64,000 nt of DNA from Simiduia agarivorans SA1 = DSM 21679 (GTDB lineage Bacteria; Pseudomonadota; Gammaproteobacteria; Pseudomonadales; Cellvibrionaceae): contig NC_018868.3 in NCBI RefSeq assembly GCF_000305785.2, positions 3,704,270-3,768,269 on the forward strand, read 5' to 3'. The stretch's first letter is position 1. Each line of letters begins with the position of its first letter. This document shows, piece by piece, positions 27,438-36,305 of the stretch. The position numbers and the translations under genes are program-made. A model generated the notes under the pieces. It was given only the letters and a program-made list of their open reading frames with translations. It was not told the DNA's origin and ran no database searches.

Positions 27438-28592
27438 ATGAAGATTTCTGACATTAAGTGTTACCCCGCCTGGGTGGGGCATCGCAATCTGTGCCTGGTG
27501 AAGGTGGAAACCGATGAGGGTGTTTATGGTTGGGGTGAGTCGGGCTTGTCCAGCCGTGAACTCGCAGTGGCCGGTGCGGTAAAACATTTCCGCGAATTTC
27601 TGATCGGCAAAGATGCCCGCCATATTGGTTCGCTCTGGCAGGAAATGTATCGCAGTCAGTATTTTGAAGGCGGGCGGGTGCTCACCGCTGCTATTTCTGC
27701 CATCGATATCGCCCTGTGGGATATTGCCGGTAAAGCCCTGGGCGTGCCGGTACACCAGTTGTTGGGCGGCCAACAGAGAACAGAAATTCCATTGTTCGTG
27801 ACCTCCACCAAGGCCTTCGGTGAGGAATTTCTCGCAGACTGTAAGCGCCTGGCCGATGCCGGCTATCAGGTGATTCGTGCCACCACCGGTGAGCATGGCA
27901 GCCCGGTAAAACCCACGACCTTTGATGTGCGTAAATCCATTGCTCTGGCCTCGGGCTGCCTCACTGAATTGCGCCAGGAATTAGGTCATGACAAGGTGTT
28001 GGGCATTGATTATCACCACCGTCTGACCGTGGCGGAAGCCGCGAGCTTTTGCCAGAAGATGCCGGTGGGCACGCTCGACTTTATTGAAGAGCCCATCCGC
28101 GATCAGACCCCGTCGGCCTATGCGGCCTTGCGTTCTATGACGGATGTGCCCTTCGCCATTGGCGAAGAGTTTGCGAGTAAATGGGATTTTGCCCCTTATC
28201 TCGAATCCGGCCTGAATCAGTTTGCCCGCATCGATGTGTGCAACGTGGGCGGTCTGACCGAGGCCATGAAGGTGGCGGCGATGGCCGAAACCCATTACAT
28301 CGATGTGATGCCACATGATCCGCTGGGCCCTGTATGTACCGCAGCCACCATCCAGATGTGCGCCGCCATACCCAATTTGTCCTGGTGTGAAGTCGCGCCC
28401 TATGACACCGATAAGTCCGATCACGACCGCTTCTTTATTAACCGGCCCATCGAGACCAAAGGCGTTTACCGCGTGAGCCAGGCGCCGGGCCTGGGGGTGG
28501 ATGTGAATGAAGACCTGTTGGCCGAGCAAAGCTTTAAGTTCTGGGAAGCTCCCCGCCTCTACAAGCCGGATGGATCCTATACCAACTGGTAG
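27438..28592 (+). CDS. dgoD: D-galactonate dehydratase-like enolase-superfamily enzyme
   Basis: A 384-residue mandelate-racemase-subgroup dehydratase that should convert galactonate to 2-keto-3-deoxygalactonate. Metal ligands D191, E217 and E243; His193 two residues after the first ligand and His293 (MPHDPLGP) as the acid/base pair typical of DgoD; C-terminal region PGLGVDVNE. N-terminus GWGESGLSSR matches GWGEPVIEGR of the E. coli enzyme. It follows the SDR by 21 bases with an AAGGAAAAG ribosome site. Distinct from the second enolase-superfamily gene at 31128, which has a KxK motif. A related aldonate dehydratase is the alternative. Confidence 0.8.
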   Translation: MKISDIKCYPAWVGHRNLCLVKVETDEGVYGWGESGLSSRELAVAGAVKHFREFLIGKDARHIGSLWQEMYRSQYFEGGRVLTAAISAIDIALWDIAGKALGVPVHQLLGGQQRTEIPLFVTSTKAFGEEFLADCKRLADAGYQVIRATTGEHGSPVKPTTFDVRKSIALASGCLTELRQELGHDKVLGIDYHHRLTVAEAASFCQKMPVGTLDFIEEPIRDQTPSAYAALRSMTDVPFAIGEEFASKWDFAPYLESGLNQFARIDVCNVGGLTEAMKVAAMAETHYIDVMPHDPLGPVCTAATIQMCAAIPNLSWCEVAPYDTDKSDHDRFFINRPIETKGVYRVSQAPGLGVDVNEDLLAEQSFKFWEAPRLYKPDGSYTNW

Positions 28593-28635
28593 TGGGCAGC
28601 CCGGAAATCGGGGTCCCTGGTTGCGAAATTCGGGC

Positions 28636-28664
28636 TGTACACTCGCACCAATACATTGTAAATT
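28636..28664 (+). promoter_or_regulatory. Predicted promoter of the GH50 lipoprotein gene
   Basis: TGTACA (28636-28641), 17 bases, TAAATT (28659-28664); the -10 runs into the operator, as at 19149 and 38236. Confidence 0.45.
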
Positions 28665-28673
28665 GTTAACAAA
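28662..28673. promoter_or_regulatory. Agar-regulon operator, site 7
   Basis: ATTGTTAACAAA, 71 bases before the GH50 start codon. Confidence 0.7.
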
Positions 28674-28744
28674 CTTAAGTGGTGTGTTGAGCGGCGAGTG
28701 ATTCCGCTGCCGCACATGATTAACAGTAATAAAAAGGGGCCCCC

Positions 28745-31030
28745 ATGATTAACCGGATTAACCGCCCGTTAGCGCGCACTTGCGCGTTAGCATTGATTCC
28801 AGCGCTCTGGCTTGCGGGCTGCAGCCAGCCTGCTCCCGAGGGCAAATCCGAAACCGTGCAGTTGGTGTATGACTTTGCTGCGGGGCTGCCAGAGAGCATG
28901 TCGGCTTCCGGTGTGGATCTGGCAGTAGCGCAGGAAGCACTGCAAGCCGTTTTCAATACTGAAACCTATCAACCCACCTTATCTATCATACCGGCACAGC
29001 CATTTGATTGGAGCAATGCCGGCGACAATATCGGTCTGGCACTGGATGTCACCAATACCGGTGATCACTCTGCCCAGTTGTTTGTCTATATCTACGACGC
29101 CGATGGCGGCTATGCCGCGCGTTCATTCAATGTGGCTGTGGGCACGCAGGAAAGCTTTATTTTCGATCTTAACGGCCCGGCGCTGGCGGTGGACACCGGC
29201 ATGCGCAGCGATCCGCAGTTGTACAATTCCAGCCTCACGCCCATGACCTGGATGTGGGGTCACAAGCACATTAATCTCGCAAAGATCAGCAAAGTAGACC
29301 TGCTGATGAAAAGTATTGTGAGCGACCGGCAGGTGACCATTGATAACCTGCGTATTACCAGCAATGGCGAGTTCGAGCCCCAAAGATTGGAGGGCATTTT
29401 CGATCAGTATGGTCAGTTCGTTAACAAAGACTGGCCCGGAAAAATCCATTCCGACAAAGAGCTGATTGCCAGCCGCGATGCCGAGGCAGCTGCCATTGCC
29501 GCCGCGCCAAAGTTCGAAGATCGCAGCCTGTATGGTGGCTGGAAAAACGGACCAAAGCTTGAAGCCACCGGTTACTTCCGTACTGAAAAAGTCGGCGGCA
29601 AATGGGCGTTGGTGGATCCGGAAGGCTACTTGTTCTGGGCCACGGGCGTGGACAATATGCGCATGGCCAACACCGCCACCATGACCGGCATGGACTACCA
29701 CACGGCCAATGAAAGCGAAGCAAAAGAGGCTAATCTGCCGGTGCACTCCATTGCCGCATCGGCAAAAACCACGGCGCGTGAAGGCCGTTTTGTGGCGAGC
29801 GAGCTGCGCCGCAACATGTTCGCCTGGTTGCCATCGATGGACGATCCGCTGGCCAAACATTACGGCTACCGTCCCGAAGTACACACGGGTCCGGTAAAAC
29901 AGGGTGAGAGCTACAGTTTCTATCTGGCCAACTTGCAGCGTAAGTACGGCGACAATTACATGGACAGCTGGCGGCAGCTAACTCTCGACCGGCAGCTGGC
30001 CTGGGGCTTTACCACGCTGGGTAACTGGGCCGATCCAAGCCTGTACCAGAATAAAAAAATTGCTTATGTGGCCAACGGCTGGATTCTGGGAGACCACAAA
30101 CGCATTTCCAGTGGCGATGATTTCTGGGGGCCGATGCATGACCCGTTTGACCCGGGCTTTGCCGATTCCGTTCGCAAAACTATCACTCAGGTAGCGGCAG
30201 AGGTGAACGGTGACCCCTGGTGCATGGGTGTGTTTATCGACAACGAGTTGAGCTGGGGCCGCATGGGCACAGAGATCGGCCATTACGGGCTGGCCATTTA
30301 CACCTTGCGCCGCAATGCGGCAGACAGTCCGGCCAAGGCGGCGTTTGTGGCGCTGCTGAAAGCACAATATGAAAGTGCTGAAGCTCTGGCGGCGGCCTGG
30401 CAGCAGCCTGTAGCCGATTGGGAAAGCTTTGCAGAGGGATTCACCTATGAAGGTAAATTCACCGGCAGCATGCAGCAGGATCTGGGCGATTTGCTGGAGG
30501 CGCTGTCCACGCAGTTTTTCAAAGTAATTCAGGCCGAGCTCAAAGCGCAGATGCCCAATCACCTGTTTCTGGGTTCCCGCTTTGCCGATTGGGGCATGAC
30601 CCCCGAAGTGGTGCGCGGTGCGGCCAAGCATGTTGATGTGGTCAGCTACAACTTTTACACCGAAGGCATTGCCGCCGATTGGTGGGATTTCCTGCCTGCC
30701 GTGGATATGCCGTCCATCATCGGCGAATTCCACTTTGGTGCACTCGACACCGGCGTGTTCCATGCCGGCCTGGTCTCTGCCGAAAGTCAGGCCGACAGGG
30801 GCCGCATGTTTCAGGACTATATGCGCAGCATGATCGATAACCCCTGGTTTATTGGCGCTCATTGGTTCCAGTACATCGACTCTCCCGCCTCGGGCCGGGC
30901 CTGGGATGGCGAGAACTATAACGTGGGTTTTGTGAGCTACGTAGATCAGCCTTACACCGAGTTGGTAGAGGCGGCAAAAGCACTCAATGCCGAGCTCTAT
31001 CCGCGCCGATTCGGCGACCTTAAACCCTGA
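28745..31030 (+). CDS. GH50 beta-agarase, lipoprotein
   Basis: Exo-acting beta-agarase of 761 residues, expected to release neoagarobiose from oligosaccharides at the outer membrane or in the periplasm. Signal peptide with lipobox LAGC (Cys about 20), an N-terminal CBM-like beta domain to about 220, then the GH50 TIM barrel with predicted acid/base E501 (FIDNELSWG) and nucleophile E661 (IIGEFHFG). It has the HWFQYIDSPASGR segment of the family. About half of its length is clearly alike to the second GH50 at 45779. Own operator and promoter upstream; a hairpin follows the stop before the anhydrogalactose operon. Confidence 0.92.
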   Translation: MINRINRPLARTCALALIPALWLAGCSQPAPEGKSETVQLVYDFAAGLPESMSASGVDLAVAQEALQAVFNTETYQPTLSIIPAQPFDWSNAGDNIGLALDVTNTGDHSAQLFVYIYDADGGYAARSFNVAVGTQESFIFDLNGPALAVDTGMRSDPQLYNSSLTPMTWMWGHKHINLAKISKVDLLMKSIVSDRQVTIDNLRITSNGEFEPQRLEGIFDQYGQFVNKDWPGKIHSDKELIASRDAEAAAIAAAPKFEDRSLYGGWKNGPKLEATGYFRTEKVGGKWALVDPEGYLFWATGVDNMRMANTATMTGMDYHTANESEAKEANLPVHSIAASAKTTAREGRFVASELRRNMFAWLPSMDDPLAKHYGYRPEVHTGPVKQGESYSFYLANLQRKYGDNYMDSWRQLTLDRQLAWGFTTLGNWADPSLYQNKKIAYVANGWILGDHKRISSGDDFWGPMHDPFDPGFADSVRKTITQVAAEVNGDPWCMGVFIDNELSWGRMGTEIGHYGLAIYTLRRNAADSPAKAAFVALLKAQYESAEALAAAWQQPVADWESFAEGFTYEGKFTGSMQQDLGDLLEALSTQFFKVIQAELKAQMPNHLFLGSRFADWGMTPEVVRGAAKHVDVVSYNFYTEGIAADWWDFLPAVDMPSIIGEFHFGALDTGVFHAGLVSAESQADRGRMFQDYMRSMIDNPWFIGAHWFQYIDSPASGRAWDGENYNVGFVSYVDQPYTELVEAAKALNAELYPRRFGDLKP

Positions 31031-31046
31031 GCGCCTCCGGGCGCTC
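31029..31046 (+). terminator. Hairpin after the GH50 gene
   Basis: GAGCGCC/GGCGCTC with a 4-nt loop at the stop codon of the GH50 gene. The following TGTT is a weak T run, so read-through into the next operon is likely. It touches operator site 8. Confidence 0.45.
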
Positions 31047-31056
31047 TGTTAACAAA
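31045..31056. promoter_or_regulatory. Agar-regulon operator, site 8 (imperfect)
   Basis: TCTGTTAACAAA, one base off the TTGTTAACAA core, 30 bases before the perfect site 9. Two sites about four helical turns apart (centre to centre 41 bases) suggest co-operative binding before the anhydrogalactose operon. Confidence 0.45.
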
Positions 31057-31085
31057 CCAAGCAGGCAACAAAATGCTTGACGTTA

Positions 31086-31097
31086 ATTGTTAACAAT
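31086..31097. promoter_or_regulatory. Agar-regulon operator, site 9
   Basis: Perfect ATTGTTAACAAT, 30 bases before the cycloisomerase ATG. No convincing -35/-10 pair was found around it. Confidence 0.7.
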
Positions 31098-31127
31098 CTA
31101 CAATGGGTTAAAAATAGGAACAGATTT

Positions 31128-32267
31128 ATGCTTGAGAACCTGGTGGATTTTGACGCGGCAGCATTGCCCGGCACTACGATCAAAGCGGTATCCATGGAGT
31201 ATTACCAGGTGCCTTTGGCCGAAGTACTGTCCGATGCCAAACATGGGGACCACACCCATTTCGAATTGATTGTATGCCGCATTACCTGCAAAGACGGGCT
31301 GGAAGGCGTGGGCTACACCTACACCGGCGGCAAAGGCGGCCGGGCCATCTGGTCGCTGCTCGAGCACGACCTCAAGCCGCTGTTGCTGGGGGCTGATGCC
31401 GGTCGCATCTTCAGCTTGTGGGAAGACATGCAATATCACCTGCATTATGTGGGGCGTGGTGGCCTGGTGAGCTTTGCCATTTCTTCCGTGGATATCGCCC
31501 TGTGGGATCTGCGCTGTAAAAAACTCGAGCAACCCCTTTGGAAGGTGGCGGGCGGAGCCGGCAATAGCACGCGCTGTTATGCGGGAGGCATAGACCTGAA
31601 TTTTCCGGTGGAAAAATTACAGGCGAATGTAGCCGGCTATCTGGCCCGTGGTTTTAATGCGGTGAAAATCAAAGTCGGCAAGCCCGACTACAAAGAAGAC
31701 GTGGCGCGGGTGCAGGCCGTGCGTGACACCATTGGCAAAGACACAGTGTTTATGGTTGACGCCAACTATTCGCTCACCGTTGAGCAGGCCATTCGATTCA
31801 GCCGTGCCATTGAAAATCAGGACATCACCTGGTTTGAAGAGCCCACAATTCCCGATGATTACGAAGGTTATGCCCAGATCGCCGATGCCACCAGCATTCC
31901 GCTGGCCATGGGTGAGAACCTGCATACCATCTACGAATTTGAATACGCCATCGCGCAGGCCAAGCTCGGATTTTTGCAGCCCGATGCATCCAACATCGGC
32001 GGTATTACTGGTTGGTTGAAGGTGGCGCATCAGGCGCACGCCGCCAATCTGCCCGTGTGCAGTCATGGCATGCACGAGTTGCATGTGTCGCTGATGGCCT
32101 CCCAGCCCCACGCAGGTTATCTGGAAGTTCACTCCTTCCCCATTGATCAGTACACCACTCGCCCCATAGTACTGCGCGATGGGCTGGCAGTGGCACCCGA
32201 TACACCGGGCACTGGCGTTGAATTTGATGAACAACTTCTCGGTCCACACCGAATCCATCTGAAATAA
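31128..32267 (+). CDS. 3,6-anhydro-L-galactonate cycloisomerase
   Basis: Enolase-superfamily enzyme of 379 residues that should open the anhydro ring of 3,6-anhydrogalactonate to 2-keto-3-deoxy-L-galactonate. KxK motif K180-I-K182, metal ligands D211, E237, E263, and His313 (CSHGMHE) on the opposite face; these place it in the mandelate racemase subgroup. The ATG at 31128 is chosen since the longer frame (from 31077) would run through the operator. It opens a four-gene operon whose other members supply all neighbouring steps. The function is assigned by family resemblance to the Vibrio enzyme plus context. Confidence 0.8.
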   Translation: MLENLVDFDAAALPGTTIKAVSMEYYQVPLAEVLSDAKHGDHTHFELIVCRITCKDGLEGVGYTYTGGKGGRAIWSLLEHDLKPLLLGADAGRIFSLWEDMQYHLHYVGRGGLVSFAISSVDIALWDLRCKKLEQPLWKVAGGAGNSTRCYAGGIDLNFPVEKLQANVAGYLARGFNAVKIKVGKPDYKEDVARVQAVRDTIGKDTVFMVDANYSLTVEQAIRFSRAIENQDITWFEEPTIPDDYEGYAQIADATSIPLAMGENLHTIYEFEYAIAQAKLGFLQPDASNIGGITGWLKVAHQAHAANLPVCSHGMHELHVSLMASQPHAGYLEVHSFPIDQYTTRPIVLRDGLAVAPDTPGTGVEFDEQLLGPHRIHLK

Positions 32268-32284
32268 ATTACTGAGACAAAGTC

Positions 32285-33310
32285 ATGCAGGCAGCACAAT
32301 ACATCGGCGGCAAATCCTTTAACGTGGTTCAGGGCAGTTCAGTGGCGCCCGGTCCTGGCGAGGTTCGCCTGGCCGTGGGCTATGTGGGTATCTGCGGTAC
32401 CGACATGCACATCTATCACGGTGTCATGGATGCACGCGTGGCACCACCGCAAATCATTGGCCATGAAATGTCTGGCACCATTGTTGAAATCGGAGCCGGT
32501 GTGGAAGGTTTTGCCGTGGGCGAAAATGTGGTGGTGCGTCCGCTCGACTATTGTGGCGAGTGCCCGGCCTGTGAAGCAGGCCATTCCCATATTTGCCACA
32601 AATTGAAATTCATGGGCATTGACTCCCCGGGCGCCTTCCAGAATTCATGGACTGTCAAAGCCCGCACGCTGCATAAACTGCCTGCCAATGTATCGCTGAA
32701 ACAAGGCGCGTTGATTGAGCCACTGGCAGTGGCGGTGCACGACGTATCGCGTGCCCGCCTGAAGAAAGGTGAGCGGGCGCTGGTGATTGGCGGTGGCCCC
32801 ATCGGGCAGCTGGTGGCATTGGCCGCGCGCGCCGAAGGCGCCGAGGTGATGATCAGCGAAGTGAACGATGCACGCCGGGCATTTGCCGAAACCAATGGCA
32901 TTAAAACCGTGAACCCATTGGCCAGCGATATTGAAGCTGTAATCAAAGACTGGACCCAGGGCAAAGGCGCCGACGTGGTGTTTGAAGTGTCTGGCGTTAA
33001 GGCCGCAATCGAAACCATGACCAAGGTTGCCTCAGTACGTGGTCGTATTTGCATGGTGGCCATTCACTCCCAGCAGCCCCAAATCGATCTGTTCCAGTTT
33101 TTCTGGAAAGAGCTGGAACTGCTGGGTGCGCGGGTTTACGAACACGAAGATTTCGAGCGTGCCATCGCCCTGGTGGCGTCCGGCGACATTGATGTGAATA
33201 AATTTATCAGTTCAGTGAACAGCCTGAATGACATCGGCACTGCGTTCGCCGGTATGGATGGCAATCCTACCGGCATGAAAGCGCTGGTGCAGTGTAATTC
33301 CGCTGCCTGA
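32285..33310 (+). CDS. Zn-dependent dehydrogenase, candidate 2-keto-3-deoxy-L-galactonate 5-dehydrogenase
   Basis: Medium-chain alcohol dehydrogenase of 341 residues. Catalytic zinc site GICGTDMHIYHG and GHEMSG, structural zinc cysteines CGECPACEAGHSHIC, cofactor loop GGGPIGQLVA with an acidic residue at SEVND, typical of NAD users. It resembles L-galactonate and threonine dehydrogenases. Between the cycloisomerase (17-base gap) and KduD, it fits the step oxidising C5 of 2-keto-3-deoxy-L-galactonate to 2,5-diketo-3-deoxygluconate. Assignment by context; alternative is another polyol or aldonate dehydrogenase. Confidence 0.72.
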   Translation: MQAAQYIGGKSFNVVQGSSVAPGPGEVRLAVGYVGICGTDMHIYHGVMDARVAPPQIIGHEMSGTIVEIGAGVEGFAVGENVVVRPLDYCGECPACEAGHSHICHKLKFMGIDSPGAFQNSWTVKARTLHKLPANVSLKQGALIEPLAVAVHDVSRARLKKGERALVIGGGPIGQLVALAARAEGAEVMISEVNDARRAFAETNGIKTVNPLASDIEAVIKDWTQGKGADVVFEVSGVKAAIETMTKVASVRGRICMVAIHSQQPQIDLFQFFWKELELLGARVYEHEDFERAIALVASGDIDVNKFISSVNSLNDIGTAFAGMDGNPTGMKALVQCNSAA

Positions 33311-33337
33311 CAATCAAAGCTACAGGTTGTAATCGTT

Positions 33338-34102
33338 ATGTTGGATCAATTCTCTCTCGCCGGTAAAACCGCACTGGTTACCGGTTGTAAGCGCGGTATC
33401 GGCAAGGCCATGGCGGTTGCGCTGGCTGAAGCGGGCGCCGATGTTATTGGTGTGTCTGCCAGCCTTGAATTACAGGGCTCAGACGTGGCGCGTGCGGTTG
33501 AAGCCACTGGCCGTCAATTTTCGGCCTATCAGTGTGACTTCGGTGATCGCGCGGCCTTGTATCAGTTCATTGAGCAGGTAAAAGCCGATCACCCGAAAAT
33601 TGACGTGTTGATCAATAATGCCGGCACCATTTTGCGTGCGCCCGCCGCCGAACACCCGGATGGTATGTGGGACAAGGTGATTGACGTAAACCTCAACGCC
33701 CAGTTCATTCTGACCCGGGAAATCGGCAAAGAAATGGTTGCCCGCGGCGAGGGGAAAATTGTATTTACCGCTTCACTGCTCACTTATCAGGGCGGCATTA
33801 CCGTACCCGGCTACGCCGCCAGCAAAGGCGCTTTGGGTCAGCTGGTGATGGCATTCAGTAACGAGTGGGCCGGCCGTGGTGTGAATGTGAACGCGATAGC
33901 GCCGGGCTATATTTCCACCGACAACACGGAAGCCTTGCGCAATGATCCCGAGCGGGCCAAGGCCATTCTGGGCCGCATTCCCCAGGGGCGTTGGGGCGAG
34001 CCGGAAGACTTCAAAGGCCCGGTGGTATTTCTGTCATCGCGCGCGTCCAATTACATGAACGGCAGCATCGTCCTGGTGGACGGTGGCTGGATGGGGAGGT
34101 AA
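33338..34102 (+). CDS. kduD: 2,5-diketo-3-deoxygluconate reductase (KduD-type SDR)
   Basis: SDR of 254 residues close to E. coli KduD along its whole length: [46 protein letters not shown] (catalytic Ser, Tyr and Lys), [23 protein letters not shown] and the C-terminal VDGGWMGR. It interconverts 2,5-diketo-3-deoxygluconate and KDG; here reduction to KDG is needed, which KdgK (11303) then phosphorylates. Third gene of the anhydrogalactose operon, starting 28 bases after the Zn dehydrogenase. Confidence 0.88.
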   Translation: MLDQFSLAGKTALVTGCKRGIGKAMAVALAEAGADVIGVSASLELQGSDVARAVEATGRQFSAYQCDFGDRAALYQFIEQVKADHPKIDVLINNAGTILRAPAAEHPDGMWDKVIDVNLNAQFILTREIGKEMVARGEGKIVFTASLLTYQGGITVPGYAASKGALGQLVMAFSNEWAGRGVNVNAIAPGYISTDNTEALRNDPERAKAILGRIPQGRWGEPEDFKGPVVFLSSRASNYMNGSIVLVDGGWMGR

Positions 34103-34106
34103 GCCG

Positions 34107-35558
34107 GTGAACTTTCAGAATCAGGTTAACTTTATCGATGGCCAGTATGTGGCCTCGGAATCAAACGAAGCGATAGTGGTGTACAACCCCTCCACGGGCA
34201 ATGCACTGGGTGAAATTCCCGCTGGCACTGCCGGTGATGCTCAGCGCGCACTGGAATCCGCACAGCAGGCGCAGAAGGGCTGGGCCAAGCTCACCGCGCG
34301 CGCCCGTGCCGGTATTCTGCGCAAGTTCGCGACATTGATCCGTGCCGAAAAAGATCTGCTGGCGCGCATGTTGGTGGCCGAGCAGGGCAAATTGATTTCT
34401 GTGGCGCAAGGAGAAGTGGAAGCCACCGCAACGTTTATTGAATACGCCTGCGATCATGCGCTCACCATCGAAGGCGATATCCTGCCGTCCGATCACGAAA
34501 ACGAAACCATCTATATTCACAAGGTGCCGCGCGGTGTGGTGGTAGCCATTACCGCCTGGAATTTTCCACTGGCATTGGCCGGCCGGAAAATCGGCCCGGC
34601 ATTGATCACCGGCAATAGCATTGTGGTTAAGCCCACACAGGAAACACCGCTCACCACCATGGAGTTGGGTCGCCTGGCGAATGACGCGGGCATCCCCGCC
34701 GGTGTGCTGAACATTGTGAATGGCAGCGGTTCCGTAGTGGGGCAACACCTGTGCGAAAGTGAAATCACCCAATTGATTACCATGACGGGCTCAACCCGTG
34801 CGGGCCAGATTATTCATCAGGCGTCCGGTAAGCACCTGACGCCCGTGATGCTGGAACTGGGTGGCAAGGCGCCGATGATCGTGATGGACGATGCAGACCT
34901 GGAACAGGCGGCAGAAGATGCCTTGTGGGCCCGCTTTGCCAATTGCGGCCAGGTATGTACCTGTGCCGAACGCTTGTATGTTCACGCCGATGTGCACGAT
35001 GAGTTCATGGCGATTTTCCTGAACAAGGTGGCCGGCCTGAAGGTGGGCGATCCCATGGATGAATCCACGCAGATGGGGCCAAAGGTCAACAAGCGTGAAA
35101 TCGAACAGATTCACGGGTTAGTGCAGAAATCCATCGAACAGGGTGCGGTATTGGCGTGCGGCGGTAAGCCTGCGGCTGTGGCCGGTTTCGAGGGCGGTAA
35201 CTTCTATGAGCCCACAGTGCTCACCAACGTACAGCAGGATAACATTCTGGTGCACGAAGAAACCTTCGGCCCGATTCTTCCGGTGGTAAAGATCACCAGC
35301 ATTGATGAGGCGATCGCCTACACTAATGACAGCGAATACGGATTGTCGGCTTATCTGTACACCAAAAATCTGGTGTCCATCCAGCGTGCCATCAAGGAAA
35401 TGGAAGTGGGCGAGGTGTATGTTAACCGCGGTATCGGTGAGCAACACCAGGGTTTTCACAATGGCTGGAAAATGTCGGGTATGGGCGGTGAAGATGGCAA
35501 GTACGGCCTCGAGCAGTACCTGGAAAAGAAAACCGTTTATATGAAAGAGCTGGGTTGA
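34107..35558 (+). CDS. AldA-like aldehyde dehydrogenase, candidate 3,6-anhydro-L-galactose dehydrogenase
   Basis: A 483-residue ALDH, catalytic C284 ([10 protein letters not shown]) and E250 (LELGGKAP), strongly resembling E. coli lactaldehyde dehydrogenase AldA, including the C-terminal [18 protein letters not shown] region. In agar degraders an enzyme of this type oxidises 3,6-anhydro-L-galactose to the anhydrogalactonate that the first operon gene uses, so all four steps to KDG are in one operon. GTG start at 34107 has a very good GGGAGGT ribosome site; the GTG at 34083 lies inside kduD. Terminator at 35569. Lactaldehyde oxidation is the main alternative. Confidence 0.78.
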   Translation: MNFQNQVNFIDGQYVASESNEAIVVYNPSTGNALGEIPAGTAGDAQRALESAQQAQKGWAKLTARARAGILRKFATLIRAEKDLLARMLVAEQGKLISVAQGEVEATATFIEYACDHALTIEGDILPSDHENETIYIHKVPRGVVVAITAWNFPLALAGRKIGPALITGNSIVVKPTQETPLTTMELGRLANDAGIPAGVLNIVNGSGSVVGQHLCESEITQLITMTGSTRAGQIIHQASGKHLTPVMLELGGKAPMIVMDDADLEQAAEDALWARFANCGQVCTCAERLYVHADVHDEFMAIFLNKVAGLKVGDPMDESTQMGPKVNKREIEQIHGLVQKSIEQGAVLACGGKPAAVAGFEGGNFYEPTVLTNVQQDNILVHEETFGPILPVVKITSIDEAIAYTNDSEYGLSAYLYTKNLVSIQRAIKEMEVGEVYVNRGIGEQHQGFHNGWKMSGMGGEDGKYGLEQYLEKKTVYMKELG

Positions 35559-35568
35559 GTTCAACCCA

Positions 35569-35598
35569 TAAAAAAGCCCGGCATTGCCGGGCTTTTTT
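35569..35598. terminator. Bidirectional terminator
   Basis: 7-bp stem GCCCGGC/GCCGGGC flanked by an A run on the left and a T run on the right; serves the AldA-like gene and, on the minus strand, the GntR gene. Confidence 0.92.
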
Positions 35599-35612
35599 AA
35601 CGCAATAGCCAT

Positions 35613-36218
35613 TTATTTGATGTTGGACTTAATGGCCTTGACGGCGCCTTTGATGTCGCCGGCTTTAAGGGCTTCGGAAATGGCGCGGTGTTCGTCCACA
35701 CATTCTTTGGATTGGCGGATGCGCTGGTAGTTCATGCGCATCCGCATCACCATAGGTTGCCACAGATTCACCAGCTCGCTGCCGCCGGCTTTGTTGACCA
35801 GGTAGCGATGAAAATCGATGTCTGCTTTGGTGACTTCGGTAAAGTCTTCAACGTCAAAGGCGCTCTGTATGCGATCCAATATGGCGTCGAGATTGTCGAA
35901 GTCGATGACGGTGAGTTTGTTTTTCAGGCTCTGAACCGCGAAGGTTTCAATTTTAACGCGGATGTCCATCATCAATTCCTGCAACGCAGGATTGAGCACG
36001 TCATTTACCGACATGCCGCAATTATTTTTGGCAACCAGCAAGCCTTCTTTGGTGAGCTGCAGTAATACATCGCGTACCGGGCCGCGTGAAACCCCGAAGC
36101 GATTGGCCAGTTGTTGCTCATTGAGTTTTTCGTTGGGAGCCAGGGAGCCGGCGATGATATCGGAGCGGATTTGATCGGCGATCTGATCCCTGACCGGAAC
36201 GATTTTGTTCTCTTGCAT
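35613..36218 (-). CDS. GntR-family (FCD) transcription regulator, probable agar-regulon repressor
   Basis: A 201-residue regulator: N-terminal winged helix (about 5-70; NEQQLANRFGVSRGPVRDVLLQL) and a C-terminal FCD effector domain with the metal-binding set DIDFH and DEH. It lies inside the catabolic locus, divergent from dgoK across an operator-containing region, and no other local regulator has a matching class. Small palindromes with TTGT/ACAA half-sites are usual for FCD proteins. I infer it binds WTTGTYRACAAW as a repressor that is released by a pathway acid such as 2-keto-3-deoxy-galactonate or -gluconate; the ligand is a guess. Confidence 0.85.
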   Translation of the reverse strand: MQENKIVPVRDQIADQIRSDIIAGSLAPNEKLNEQQLANRFGVSRGPVRDVLLQLTKEGLLVAKNNCGMSVNDVLNPALQELMMDIRVKIETFAVQSLKNKLTVIDFDNLDAILDRIQSAFDVEDFTEVTKADIDFHRYLVNKAGGSELVNLWQPMVMRMRMNYQRIRQSKECVDEHRAISEALKAGDIKGAVKAIKSNIK

Positions 36219-36264
36219 GTGATGTCCGTCGAGTCACTAGTGGGCAAACGTGTAACGGTCTAAG

Positions 36265-36291
36265 AGTATATCAACTGAATATTGTTTACAA
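36265..36291 (-). promoter_or_regulatory. Possible promoter of the GntR gene
   Basis: On the minus strand TTGTAA (36286-36291), 15 bases, TATACT (36265-36270). The -35 lies in operator site 10, which suggests autoregulation. The short spacer lowers confidence. Confidence 0.35.
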
Positions 36292-36292
36292 T
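36281..36292. promoter_or_regulatory. Agar-regulon operator, site 10
   Basis: ATTGTTTACAAT: half-sites kept, central pair TT instead of TA. It is 13 bases before the dgoK ATG and in the divergent GntR promoter region. Confidence 0.6.
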
Positions 36293-36305
36293 GTAAGGTG
36301 TATTT

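Noticed and set aside
31077..31127. Upstream TTG start of the cycloisomerase
   Set aside because: The extension is encoded by the operator; ATG 31128 gives a normal N-terminus.
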